Positions 16,763-24,949 of a stretch of DNA of 44,974 nucleotides are shown here, one piece after another (within the stretch, counting starts at the first letter, position 1; the number at the start of each line of letters is the position of its first letter). Below the pieces are notes generated by a model. It made no database searches. It was given only the letters and a program-made list of their open reading frames with translations, and was not told where the DNA came from. This stretch comes from Bacteroidota bacterium (GTDB lineage Bacteria; Bacteroidota; Bacteroidia; UKL13-3), in NCBI GenBank assembly GCA_027488905.1, contig JAIYAT010000027.1, forward strand, positions 1 to 44,974, in the 5' to 3' direction. Both the position numbers and the translations under genes were made by a program.

Positions 16763-18013
16763 TTACTGATTGCTTGTAGAAAACCGCTTAATTCCTATGA
16801 GTTCATCGTAATTGTAAATAAGGTTGCGGGTATAAACGAGTATGACATATTCATTTTCAGTTTGAAAATGATTCCCTTCCAAACTGGTTTCATCAGGTTT
16901 GCCTTCAGCATTTTTGATGGCGTAGCAATATTCGTACCTGCCCTGTTTCATAGGAACATCCAAATCAAAGCGTTGCCTGTTTTTATTGTAATACATTTTG
17001 AATTGAGGCATTAAGCGCCAATCAGTAAATTCTCCAATAACATAAACCTCTGCGCCAGGAGGAACGCCCATAACTGCAGAAAGTTGAAAGGTCATATAGG
17101 CATAATCTCCATCTAGGTCGCTATTTGTTCCTTCCTTATTTTGAAGGATTCTTTTCCCATTATAATCTAAGTAATTAAAATATTGCGTTGCTCCTCTGCT
17201 TTCATCCATATTTAGAAGCGCATGTACAACAGAATCTGTTCTTTTGCTTCTAACATTTGGACTAAACTGCCTTAGGTTTCTGGTGTCGAACCATCGAAAT
17301 TCATTGCCTCCATTAAATATACATTGATCTAAGTATTCGTAAGTAAGTTTATTGTTGCTCATAAACTGAGGTTTAAGACCTGTTATCGCATTATCCCACC
17401 TCGCATTTTGCATTACTACCACTTTAATGTCTTCTAATGGGTTTATCACCTGAGAAGGATTGATGCCAATGGTAAATTGTACCTCTTGTTTGGTATATCT
17501 ATATTCGGCTAAAGATGCAGGCCTAGCAAGCGCTTCGATGGAGGTAGAATTGTTAATTACCATCATTCTGCGGGTTAGTATCAAATCCTCTTCATCAAAA
17601 TTTCTGTAAACTTTTACAATATAATTTCCAGCAATTTTTGGTTTCATATTGTCGTTCGGTAGGAAAATATTGTAATGAACATATTTAACATAAACATTTG
17701 TAGAAAACCTAAAGTCGTTTACATTGTCAAAGTTCATCCCAATAAGGTATTCATTAGGGTTTAACTTTGTAGGTTTCCAGTTAGCATCACAATGAACAAG
17801 GGTAAATTGCAAGTTTTCCGACTGATTTGCTAGCATATCAAAGCTTAACTTAAGCACTTCTTGTCCATTTAAATTAATAACTGCATAACGGTCGTCTGTA
17901 CCAACTTTCCCAAATAAAACAGAATGTACAGTTGGGTCAATGATATTATTTTCCCACACCTCTGTTGCTTGCAATTTGAAGGAAAACAGTAAAATTATAA
18001 GAAAAATCCTCAT
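16763..18013 (-). CDS. DUF5103 / type IX secretion system plug-like protein
   Basis: 416 residues from the ATG at 18013, which gives a clean signal peptide (MRIFLIILLFSFKLQA). An alternative ATG three codons earlier (18022) lies only five bases from the promoter box. The protein resembles the DUF5103 family, now linked to the plug that closes the T9SS translocon in the outer membrane: NPNEYLIGMNFDNVNDFRFS, AGNYIVKVYRNFDEEDLILTRRMMV and a C-terminal immunoglobulin-like part (VYVIGEFTDW, YEYCYAIKN). In this role it would be periplasmic and bind the SprA pore. Function is inferred from the family; T9SS presence in this organism is supported by the C25 protein at 35247. Confidence 0.8.
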   Translation of the reverse strand: MRIFLIILLFSFKLQATEVWENNIIDPTVHSVLFGKVGTDDRYAVINLNGQEVLKLSFDMLANQSENLQFTLVHCDANWKPTKLNPNEYLIGMNFDNVNDFRFSTNVYVKYVHYNIFLPNDNMKPKIAGNYIVKVYRNFDEEDLILTRRMMVINNSTSIEALARPASLAEYRYTKQEVQFTIGINPSQVINPLEDIKVVVMQNARWDNAITGLKPQFMSNNKLTYEYLDQCIFNGGNEFRWFDTRNLRQFSPNVRSKRTDSVVHALLNMDESRGATQYFNYLDYNGKRILQNKEGTNSDLDGDYAYMTFQLSAVMGVPPGAEVYVIGEFTDWRLMPQFKMYYNKNRQRFDLDVPMKQGRYEYCYAIKNAEGKPDETSLEGNHFQTENEYVILVYTRNLIYNYDELIGIKRFSTSNQ

Positions 18014-18026
18014 TTTTAACATGGTA

Positions 18027-18054
18027 CAAATTTACTAAAAAGAGTTTAACCAAA
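18027..18054 (-). promoter_or_regulatory. Promoter of the T9SS plug-like gene
   Basis: Minus strand TTTG at 18054-18051, a 16-bp spacer, then TAAATTTG at 18034-18027, an exact TAnnTTTG box. It is so close to the gene that the leader must be very short and the start at 18013 is favoured. Confidence 0.55.
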
Positions 18055-18088
18055 CTCAATAAACAAGTTTAACGCATATTAATATTGA

Positions 18089-18096
18089 TATATTTG
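18089..18096 (+). promoter_or_regulatory. Promoter -7 box of kdsB
   Basis: TATATTTG, an exact TAnnTTTG match 20 bases before the kdsB ATG; TTTA at 18068-18071 is a plausible upstream element at about 17-18 bp. Confidence 0.6.
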
Positions 18097-18116
18097 CCAT
18101 TCCCTAAAATAATGAA

Positions 18117-18860
18117 ATGAAAATAGTTGGAATTATCCCTGCGCGTTATGCAAGTACACGTTATCCTGGAAAACCTTTAATTAATATCATGGGCAAGTCT
18201 ATGATACAAAGGGTTTACGAGCGTGCCATGGAATCTAAATTGCTTACTAAGGTGGTTGTGGCTACTGATGATGCTCGTATTGTGAGCCATGTTGAAGAGT
18301 TTGGTGGGACTTGTTTGCTAACAGCTGCTAATCATCCAAGTGGCACAGACAGGTGTTTTGAAGCTTTAAGCCTTTTGGATGAAAAGTTTGATTATGTTAT
18401 CAATATTCAAGGAGATGAACCGTTTATTGTGCCAGAACAAATTGATGAGTTGGCAAAGGTTTGTGATGGAGAGGCAGAACTTTTAACCCAAATGATAAAG
18501 GTAAGTAGTGAAGAATCATTATTTGATGTAGGTGAGGTGAAAATTGTTTTGAACGATAGGCAAGAGGCCTTGTATTTTAGTAGAATGGTAATTCCTTTTT
18601 TAAAGGGAGTTGACCAAAGTCAGTGGCACCTAAACCATAATTATTACAGACATGTAGGTATGTACGCTTACAGGGCCGATGTTTTAGAAACCCTAACCAA
18701 ACTCAAACCTTCATCTTTGGAGCAGGCCGAAAGTTTAGAGCAATTGAGATGGTTAGAAAATGGGTTTAAAATACGTTTGGTTCAAACCAAATATGAAAGT
18801 CATTGTATAGATACACCTGAAGACTTGGAAAAAGTGCTCAGAACTTTGGCTGATGAATAA
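18117..18860 (+). CDS. kdsB: 3-deoxy-manno-octulosonate cytidylyltransferase
   Basis: 247 residues, normal length. Nucleotidyltransferase motif IIPARYASTRYPGKPL at 5-20, VVATDD, INIQGDEPF with the metal-binding Asp, and HVGMYAYRADVL. It activates Kdo as CMP-Kdo for the LPS inner core, in the cytoplasm. Single gene unit on the plus strand; its stop is separated by one base from the convergent namZ stop. The iterated 10-mer at 18779-18788 encodes VQT 222-224 near the C-terminus. Confidence 0.96.
   Translation: MKIVGIIPARYASTRYPGKPLINIMGKSMIQRVYERAMESKLLTKVVVATDDARIVSHVEEFGGTCLLTAANHPSGTDRCFEALSLLDEKFDYVINIQGDEPFIVPEQIDELAKVCDGEAELLTQMIKVSSEESLFDVGEVKIVLNDRQEALYFSRMVIPFLKGVDQSQWHLNHNYYRHVGMYAYRADVLETLTKLKPSSLEQAESLEQLRWLENGFKIRLVQTKYESHCIDTPEDLEKVLRTLADE
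18779..18788 (+). repeat. Iterated 10-mer, copy 5
   Basis: Inside kdsB, encoding VQT 222-224, with flanks TTT and AAA giving a 7-2-6 inverted repeat or longer. Confidence 0.85.
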
Positions 18861-18861
18861 A

Positions 18862-20040
18862 TCAATTTGAATCTATTCTATCTGAATAGAGTAGGTATTT
18901 ATTTCTGATTGCACGGTATCGAACCAATCCTTTTTGCCACGATTGTCTTATTTCTTCTTCAGATTTACCTGCAATAATTTGTTTTCTTAACTCATCGGTT
19001 CCAGCTAATTTATCGAAAAAATTATTGAAGTAACTGCTTGAATCAGGGTCGTTTCTGTATAGGTCCATCAGCCAAAACAAGTTTAGTTTCCCTTGATAAG
19101 GTGCAATATTATTGCCATAGAATTGAAGGTTGAACCCTTTACATAATTTGCCCTCATGTGGCGGATGGTCTGCTATTCCTGGCAAATGTTTAGGCGTAAA
19201 GGTGTCTGAACCAATTTTGATTCCAGGTTTGCCAACACATTCAAAGGGTGTTTTGGTACCTCTGCCAATGCTGTAATTTGTTCCTTCAAAAAAACATAAA
19301 CTTGGGTACAAATAAATGCTGCTCATATTGGGTAGGTTAGGAGAGGGTTTAATAGGTAATTGATATTTATCCCAATGAGCATAGTTTTTAACCTTAACGA
19401 TTTCCAATTTGCATTGAACTTTGTTTTTTAGCCATTTTTCTCCATTTATCATTTGCGCATATTCTGCAATGGTGCATCCATGAACAACTGGAACTGGATG
19501 CATTCCAACAAAGGATTTGAAATTTGTATCAAGTATAGGCCCATCAATAAAGAAGCCATTTGGATTTGGACGGTCTAGGATAAGCAAAGATTTGTTTTGC
19601 TCTGCGCAGGCTTCCATCACATAGTGTAGTGTAGAAATATAGGTGTAAAATCTTGCCCCTACATCTTGAATGTCAAAAACAACCAAATCTACACCTTGCA
19701 GCATTTCTTTGGTAGGTTTTTTCTGACTTCCGTATAATGAGTAAATTGGAAGTCCTGTTTTAGCATCTAAACTGGATTTTACATTTTCACCAGCGCTGTG
19801 GTCGCCTCTAAATCCATGTTCAGGGGCAAATATGGCTTTAATAACAACCTGCTTTTGTATAAGAAAATCTACAATATGCGATTGTTCTACTTTGGATGTT
19901 TGATTGACAACCAATGCAATTTTTTTCCCTTTAAGCTTGGATAAATAAGCTTCAGGTTGGTTGGCTCCAGTAATAATCTGAGCATTTGTAATGTTGCAAC
20001 AAAGCAGAAAAAGTAGAAATAGGTATGTATATTTGACCAT
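18862..20040 (-). CDS. namZ: DUF1343 protein, exo-beta-N-acetylmuramidase NamZ-like
   Basis: 392 residues from the ATG at 20040, which gives a good signal peptide (MVKYTYLFLLFLLCCNITNA). A longer frame extends upstream to 20199, but it would run through the divergent permease gene and has no signal peptide at its start. Family features: KIALVVNQTS, FAPEHGFRG, GLPIYSLYG, VFDIQDVGARFYTY, LDRPNPNG, GCTIAEYA and SIGRGTKTPFE. NamZ enzymes remove terminal N-acetylmuramic acid from peptidoglycan fragments. Likely role is cell wall recycling in the periplasm. The start codon lies seven bases from that of the divergent permease gene. Confidence 0.88.
   Translation of the reverse strand: MVKYTYLFLLFLLCCNITNAQIITGANQPEAYLSKLKGKKIALVVNQTSKVEQSHIVDFLIQKQVVIKAIFAPEHGFRGDHSAGENVKSSLDAKTGLPIYSLYGSQKKPTKEMLQGVDLVVFDIQDVGARFYTYISTLHYVMEACAEQNKSLLILDRPNPNGFFIDGPILDTNFKSFVGMHPVPVVHGCTIAEYAQMINGEKWLKNKVQCKLEIVKVKNYAHWDKYQLPIKPSPNLPNMSSIYLYPSLCFFEGTNYSIGRGTKTPFECVGKPGIKIGSDTFTPKHLPGIADHPPHEGKLCKGFNLQFYGNNIAPYQGKLNLFWLMDLYRNDPDSSSYFNNFFDKLAGTDELRKQIIAGKSEEEIRQSWQKGLVRYRAIRNKYLLYSDRIDSN
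20028..20035 (+). promoter_or_regulatory. -7 box of the FtsX/LolE-like gene, inside namZ
   Basis: TATATTTG, exact TAnnTTTG, 12 bases before the ATG at 20048 and within the first codons of namZ on the other strand. No clear TTTG at the usual distance. Confidence 0.5.
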
Positions 20041-20047
20041 TGAAACC

Positions 20048-21286
20048 ATGAATATTGGTATTTTTATAGCAGGACGATTAATGCGCCGAGCCTCGGTCCA
20101 AAGTAAAGGAAAGGCGAGCGGATTTTCAAAACTCATTGTTAATTTGGCAGTGAGTGCGGTTGCTGTGAGCATTATGGTGATGATTTTAGCAGTAGCCATC
20201 GTTAAAGGTTACCAAAAGGAAGTTAAGGATAAAATTGTTGGATTTCATGCCCCTCTTCAAATTTCTCATTTGGCAGTAAACAATAGCTTTGAAAGTTATC
20301 CAATTTCTAGAGATAGCAGTTTAGAAATTGAAGTGCCCAATCTTGAAGGAGTTACCCATATCCAACGCTATGGAACTAAGGCAGGTATTATCAAAACAGA
20401 AGAAGCTTTTGAAGGAATAGTTTTGAAAGGTGTTGATGAGAGTTATCGTTGGGATTTTTTTAAACGCAACTTGGTGAATGGGAATGTTCTTGAATGGAAT
20501 AGTAATCAGCTTAAAAACGAATTGTTTATCTCTTTAGAAACAGCAAAAAAACTACAAGTAAAAGTAGGTTCAGAAGTATTAGTTTACTTTATTCAAGACC
20601 CGCCACGTGTTAGAAAATTAAAGATTTGTGGAATTTTTGATACTGGCTTAGGAGATTTGGATCAATTATATGCCTTTACAGATTTGCGTCATGTGCAGAA
20701 ATTAAATAGTTGGAACAGCAATCAAATATCTGGATATGAAATTGGAATAAATAATTTAGCTGATGCTGAGTTCTTGCGGGAAAATGTTGCGATATTGACG
20801 CCTTACAATATGGGATTAAGTACCATTACAGAATTGTATCCATCACTGTTTGATTGGTTAGCTTTGTTGGATATGAACGTAGTTATTATATTAAGCCTAA
20901 TGGTTGCCGTAGCTTCAATAAATATGATTACGGCGTTATTGATATTAATCTTGGAGCGCCTGCAAATGATTGGGTTAATGAAAGCACTTGGTGGCACTAA
21001 CAGGCAAATTTCCACTATTTTTTTATGGATGGCTGCGAGGATTATTGGAATTGGTCTTTTTTGGGGTAACCTCCTTGGTTTAGGTTTAGCGTTAGCACAA
21101 AAAACAATGGGTTTTGTTCGGCTTGACCCCAACGCCTATTACCTAAATAAGGTTCCAATTGCAATTTACCCAGGCGATTTAATATGGATTAATTTGTTGG
21201 CATTTGTAATTTGCCTTCTATTGCTGCTACTTCCAGTGAGGGTAATTGCAAAAATAAGTCCAGCAAAAACAATAAAGTTCAATTAA
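20048..21286 (+). CDS. FtsX-like ABC permease, LolC/LolE-type
   Basis: 412 residues from the ATG at 20048 (MNIGIFIAGRLMRR), chosen because the upstream part of the frame lies in the namZ start region and behind the promoter box. Topology is one membrane segment near 30-52, a large periplasmic domain, and three segments near 275-300, 320-345 and 370-395, the MacB/LolE pattern. The last cytoplasmic stretch (VRVIAKISPAKTIKF) is the usual family ending. LolC/LolE-type permeases release lipoproteins from the inner membrane with an ATPase (LolD), which is not encoded nearby. Followed three bases later by a glycosyltransferase gene. Confidence 0.85.
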   Translation: MNIGIFIAGRLMRRASVQSKGKASGFSKLIVNLAVSAVAVSIMVMILAVAIVKGYQKEVKDKIVGFHAPLQISHLAVNNSFESYPISRDSSLEIEVPNLEGVTHIQRYGTKAGIIKTEEAFEGIVLKGVDESYRWDFFKRNLVNGNVLEWNSNQLKNELFISLETAKKLQVKVGSEVLVYFIQDPPRVRKLKICGIFDTGLGDLDQLYAFTDLRHVQKLNSWNSNQISGYEIGINNLADAEFLRENVAILTPYNMGLSTITELYPSLFDWLALLDMNVVIILSLMVAVASINMITALLILILERLQMIGLMKALGGTNRQISTIFLWMAARIIGIGLFWGNLLGLGLALAQKTMGFVRLDPNAYYLNKVPIAIYPGDLIWINLLAFVICLLLLLLPVRVIAKISPAKTIKFN

Positions 21287-21289
21287 GGA

Positions 21290-22060
21290 ATGAAAAAATT
21301 GCTTCCGAATTGGTTAAAGTTTCCATTTTGGTATATTTTTAAATCACCTCAAAGGGAGTTGGGCTCTAAAAGTGTTTACCTTGATTTATTGGGCATATTT
21401 AGGTTTTTATTGGTTCAAACCTTACCCTTTAAAAAAAGTACAAAACTTAGTATTTGTGTAGGAAATTTGAACAGAAATGCAATGATTTTGAACTATTTGT
21501 TGCCAAGTTTAAACAAGCTAGAATATAAAGAAAATATTGAATTAGTATTAGTAGATTTTGGGAGTGATAATTTCGAAGATCTCAAAGAAAACCTTGAAGA
21601 TCGATGGGCTGGCAGATTAAACATTATTTCTTTGAAGGAGCCATTTACTCGTTCTAGGGCTATTAATGTTGCGGTTGCTGCCGCAAGTGAAGAGTTGTTG
21701 TTTATTGCCGATGCTGATTTCTCATTACCTAAAAATCTAATTGAGCTCTGTTATCGTTACACTTTATTTAATAGCATTTGGTTTCCCATTGTATTTTATC
21801 TTTATAAAGACAAGCCAGAGCGATTTGGAAAAGGAAATGGAGAATGGATGCAATGGGGCGGAAAAGGAATTTTGTCAATCAAAAGAAGTAAGTTTTTAGA
21901 AATGAATGGTTTAAGTGAAAAGTATAAATCTTGGGGAGGGGAAGATGAGGAATTTTGGTTTCGTTGCCATCAGAATGGGGAAGTGGTAATAAGAAGTAGG
22001 TGTAGGGAATTGCTTCACCATTGGCATCCCAGTTTTAATCCTAAATATAATAATTTGTAG
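21290..22060 (+). CDS. Glycosyltransferase family 2, galactosyltransferase-related type
   Basis: 256 residues. GT-A fold signs: LVLVDFGSDNFEDL, RSRAINVAVAAASEELLFIADADFSLP with the DxD metal-binding motif (DAD), and the acceptor-side motif SWGGEDEEFWFRCHQNG, typical of galactosyltransferase-like C-terminal domains. There is a long hydrophobic, basic N-terminal segment of about 45 residues that may attach to the membrane. Begins three bases after the FtsX-like stop. Contains the iterated 10-mer at 21412-21421, encoding VQT 42-44. Sugar and acceptor unknown. Confidence 0.82.
   Translation: MKKLLPNWLKFPFWYIFKSPQRELGSKSVYLDLLGIFRFLLVQTLPFKKSTKLSICVGNLNRNAMILNYLLPSLNKLEYKENIELVLVDFGSDNFEDLKENLEDRWAGRLNIISLKEPFTRSRAINVAVAAASEELLFIADADFSLPKNLIELCYRYTLFNSIWFPIVFYLYKDKPERFGKGNGEWMQWGGKGILSIKRSKFLEMNGLSEKYKSWGGEDEEFWFRCHQNGEVVIRSRCRELLHHWHPSFNPKYNNL
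21412..21421 (+). repeat. Iterated 10-mer, copy 6
   Basis: Inside the first GT2 gene, encoding VQT 42-44. Confidence 0.85.
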
Positions 22061-22094
22061 TTTGGAATAATAGATAGAAGTAGTGTTATATTTG
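22061..22094 (+). promoter_or_regulatory. Promoter of the second GT2 gene
   Basis: TTTG at 22061-22064, a 22-bp spacer, then TATATTTG at 22087-22094, an exact box. The expected transcript start falls at or next to the ATG at 22102, so the mRNA would be nearly leaderless. Confidence 0.6.
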
Positions 22095-22101
22095 CAGTGC
22101 G

Positions 22102-22878
22102 ATGAAAAAGCCTTTAGTATCAATAATTACCCCTTCTTATAATCAGGGTTTTTGGCTTGAGGAAGCTATAAAATCAGTTTTGGCTCAGACTTACCCAAAT
22201 ATTGAGTACATTATCATAGATGGGGGTTCTACTGACAATTCAAAAGAAATAATTGAGCGATATCAAGATAAACTAGCCTATTGGCATAGTAAATCCGATG
22301 ACGGTCAAGCAGATGCATTGAACATAGGCTTTAGTAAAGCAAAGGGTGATTTAATTGCCTATTTAAATGCTGATGATCTTTTATATCCAACAGCTGTTGA
22401 AGGCATAGTTAATGCATATGAGGTAAACCAAGAGTTTGGCATTTATTATGGACTTTGCAAAACCATAGATGGAGAAGGAACAGAACTTATTGGGTTACAA
22501 GGAGACCAAACTAAATTTGATCAATTGGTTACTAATGGAATGCTTCCATATATTTATCAGCCCGCTTGTTTTTTTAACAAGCAATTTTTGGGCAGTGAAA
22601 ATTTGGTAAAAACAAAATATAAGTATGCTTTTGATTATGACCTTATACTTTCAATTGCAAAAAGTAAGAGTATTTTATTTTTGAACCGAGAAATTGCTAG
22701 TTATCGTGTACATGATAAAAGCAAATCTCATTTGCATAAAGTAGAAGCATATAAAGAAAAGCTTAGTATTCAAGAAAATTACAATTCAAAAGATTTTTTG
22801 AAATTGAAATGGAAGCGTTTAAAACTTGTATTGGCTGAAAAGACAGGAAAAATGGTGAATGGAAGAGCAGCTTTATAG
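22102..22878 (+). CDS. Glycosyltransferase family 2
   Basis: 258 residues. Classic GT2 N-terminus VSIITPSYNQGFWLEEAIKS, IEYIIIDGGSTDNS, and the metal motif NADD in GDLIAYLNADDLLYP. The C-terminal part is short and basic. It transfers a sugar from a nucleotide donor, probably for a surface glycan. It has its own promoter, and its transcript can end at a hairpin that lies inside the convergent pfkA gene. Confidence 0.9.
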   Translation: MKKPLVSIITPSYNQGFWLEEAIKSVLAQTYPNIEYIIIDGGSTDNSKEIIERYQDKLAYWHSKSDDGQADALNIGFSKAKGDLIAYLNADDLLYPTAVEGIVNAYEVNQEFGIYYGLCKTIDGEGTELIGLQGDQTKFDQLVTNGMLPYIYQPACFFNKQFLGSENLVKTKYKYAFDYDLILSIAKSKSILFLNREIASYRVHDKSKSHLHKVEAYKEKLSIQENYNSKDFLKLKWKRLKLVLAEKTGKMVNGRAAL

Positions 22879-22889
22879 CCACTATTCTA

Positions 22890-23867
22890 TTAGGTATTAA
22901 AAATATCAATCATGGTTAAAAGGTCGCTATTGAGCGGCTTTTTTTGTTGAATCGCGTCAATAAAGGGGGTAAGGCAAATTTTGTTATTGATTAGTCCAGC
23001 CATTTTATTTTTTTCACCAGCCAATAACGCGTTAACTGCGCCATAGCCTAATTTGGATGCCAGAACTCTGTCATAAGCGGTTGGAGATCCGCCTCTTTGA
23101 ATATGCCCAAGAACCACAACCCTTGATTCAAAGCCCGGGATTTCTTTGTTTAGCATTTGAGAAATTGCAGATGCACCGCCTTCGTAGTTTCCTTCAGCTA
23201 CAATGATGATTGAAAAAGATTTTTTGCTTTCTGACCGGCTTTTAAAAAATTCAACAACTTTATGGTGGTCTTCCTTAATTTCTGGAAGCATTACTATTTC
23301 AGCTCCTCCAGCAATTGTGGCTGCTAAAGAGATAAATCCAGCGTCTCTTCCCATTAATTCAATAAAAAAAGCTCTTCCATGACTATCCGCGGTGTCTCTA
23401 ATTTTGTCAATAGCTTGCACTGCTGTATTAATTGCAGTATCAAAACCAATTGTTAGGTCAGTGCCATAAAGGTCATTGTCAATGGTTCCTGGCGCTCCAA
23501 TTGATGGAATTCCGAATTCATTGTAGAAAATTTCTGCGCCAGTAAAGGTTCCATTTCCTCCAATACATACAATACCTTCAATACCATTAGCTTTTAAATT
23601 TTCATGAGCTTTTTTGCGTCCTTCTGGAGTCATAAACTCTTTACTTCTGGAAGATTTAAGGATGGTACCACCTCGCTGAATAATGTTACCTACAGAACGA
23701 GAAGTTAGGGGTTGAAAATTTTCACCACCTTCTATCATTCCTTTGTAGCCCTGCATAATGCCTACCACTTCCACTTGGTTATATATAGCAGTTCTAACGA
23801 CTGCCCTAATACAAGCATTCATGCCTGGTGAGTCTCCTCCTGAGGTAAATACAGCTATTTTTTTCAT
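22890..23867 (-). CDS. pfkA: ATP-dependent 6-phosphofructokinase
   Basis: 325 residues from the ATG at 23867, which gives the normal N-terminus MKKIAVFTSGGDSPGMNAC; a frame extension to 23900 runs into the terminator of the upstream gene. Active-site features: GGDSPGMN, ATP-binding CIGGNGTF with Gly rather than Asp before N, catalytic PGTIDND, and GRDAGF. The enzyme phosphorylates fructose 6-phosphate in glycolysis. The GGNGTF variation (many PfkA have GGDGS) slightly leaves open whether the phosphate donor is ATP or another nucleotide. A weak -7 box TATCTTTA lies at 23880-23873, just after the terminator. Confidence 0.93.
   Translation of the reverse strand: MKKIAVFTSGGDSPGMNACIRAVVRTAIYNQVEVVGIMQGYKGMIEGGENFQPLTSRSVGNIIQRGGTILKSSRSKEFMTPEGRKKAHENLKANGIEGIVCIGGNGTFTGAEIFYNEFGIPSIGAPGTIDNDLYGTDLTIGFDTAINTAVQAIDKIRDTADSHGRAFFIELMGRDAGFISLAATIAGGAEIVMLPEIKEDHHKVVEFFKSRSESKKSFSIIIVAEGNYEGGASAISQMLNKEIPGFESRVVVLGHIQRGGSPTAYDRVLASKLGYGAVNALLAGEKNKMAGLINNKICLTPFIDAIQQKKPLNSDLLTMIDIFNT
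22918..22945 (+). terminator. Terminator of the GT2 gene, inside the 3' end of pfkA
   Basis: AAAAGGTCGCT, loop ATTG, AGCGGC and seven T. The 11-bp stem has two G-T pairs. It begins 40 bases after the GT2 stop, within the coding region of the convergent pfkA. Confidence 0.65.
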
Positions 23868-23883
23868 GGGTGTAAAGATATAA

Positions 23884-23922
23884 AAAAGAGGCTGTCTCAA
23901 ATTATTTGAAACAGCCTCTTTT
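23884..23922 (-). terminator. Rho-independent terminator after the unrecognised lipoprotein gene
   Basis: Perfect 12-bp stem AAAAGAGGCTGT / ACAGCCTCTTTT, followed by T residues on the minus strand, 19 bases beyond the stop at 23942 and 17 bases before the pfkA ATG. Confidence 0.88.
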
Positions 23923-23941
23923 GTTAAGTTTTCGCTAAATT

Positions 23942-24889
23942 TTATAATTCAGATTTGCAAACGATAGTAAGTGTTGTTTTGTCGTTAGGCGCTACTCCAA
24001 CAATCTTAATTAAACCTCTTTTGCCATCACTTTTTTTGTAACCCAAAACAGTATTTGCTGCTAGATTTGCAATTCTATTTAATGTACCTACAGATAGGTC
24101 AAGTGCATTCAATTCTGTAATGAATTGGCTTCCTGTTAAGGCATCAAACTTAGCAGCAGTAATATCAGTAGCTACTTTAAAAAGTGTATTGTTTTTTGTT
24201 GGCCAAGTAGAAACTTCAGTAAACCAACCTGAACCAGAAGTATATGGAAAATCTGGAGAATAAATTGCATTTCCTACACTAGCAGCATTGTTGTAAAAAT
24301 ATACGAAATCAATTTTGCTAGCATTATCTTTTGCTAAATCAGAACCTGTTGTACCAGCACGATATCTGCGGAAATTATCACTTGTACCAAAGAATCTATA
24401 TTCGTTTGTGGTATTTGCAGGAGCTCCTAATAGGATTTGTCCTGATGATGCCATCGAAGCAATAGTAACCTTGTATACTGCATTTGCAGTTTTAGTTTTG
24501 CTGTCTGTAACTGTAATAGAGTAGGTAATGATATTACCGTCATCAAGAATTACATCACCAGCAACTACATCGTAAACTGTTTCGATAACATTTTGCTCAT
24601 CATAAGTTTTGTCAAAGATTGTTTTTGTAGGTTGACCAGTTACTGCGCGAGTAATGGTAACTTTTTTCATTTTCACATCTGTATCGGCTTTAGCCAAAAC
24701 ATCTAATTTAACTGTATCTAGAGAAAGAGAAGCAAAAGCCTCTGTAGCGCCATTGTTCACAGTTAAGGTTGGTACTTTAGATTCAACAGTTGGATCGTCG
24801 GTCTTTTTGTCGTCATCACCACAAGAAGTAACTAAGAATGAACTACCTACTAAGGCTAGCATTAACATTGATTTAAATAACTTTTTCAT
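23942..24889 (-). CDS. Lipoprotein of unknown function
   Basis: 315 residues. Signal peptide and lipobox: MKKLFKSMLMLALVGSSFLV then TSC at residues 21-23, followed by an acidic linker GDDDKKTDD typical of Bacteroidota surface-exposed lipoproteins (negative residues after the Cys can act as an export signal). Residues about 40-145 look like an immunoglobulin-like beta domain (VPTLTVNN...YSITVTDSKTKTANAVYKVTI). The rest is Ala/Asn/Thr-rich without known motifs. It is a single-gene unit with its own promoter box and a strong terminator. I do not recognise the family. Confidence 0.75.
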   Translation of the reverse strand: MKKLFKSMLMLALVGSSFLVTSCGDDDKKTDDPTVESKVPTLTVNNGATEAFASLSLDTVKLDVLAKADTDVKMKKVTITRAVTGQPTKTIFDKTYDEQNVIETVYDVVAGDVILDDGNIITYSITVTDSKTKTANAVYKVTIASMASSGQILLGAPANTTNEYRFFGTSDNFRRYRAGTTGSDLAKDNASKIDFVYFYNNAASVGNAIYSPDFPYTSGSGWFTEVSTWPTKNNTLFKVATDITAAKFDALTGSQFITELNALDLSVGTLNRIANLAANTVLGYKKSDGKRGLIKIVGVAPNDKTTLTIVCKSEL

Positions 24890-24915
24890 ATAAATTTTCT
24901 AATTTTAAGGATTTT

Positions 24916-24923
24916 CAAATATA
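24916..24923 (-). promoter_or_regulatory. -7 box of the unrecognised lipoprotein gene
   Basis: Minus strand TATATTTG, exact TAnnTTTG, 26 bases before the ATG at 24889. No clear upstream TTTG. Confidence 0.5.
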
Positions 24924-24949
24924 AGATTGTTTCTTAAACTTTTTCTTAA

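Noticed and set aside
18873-18889. Hairpin CTATTC / GAATAG between the kdsB stop and the namZ end as a terminator
   Set aside because: Short AT-rich stem, no T-run on either strand, and it lies inside namZ coding sequence.
20041-20199. N-terminal extension of namZ to 20199
   Set aside because: It is antisense to the start of the FtsX-like permease, and a clear signal peptide starts at 20040.
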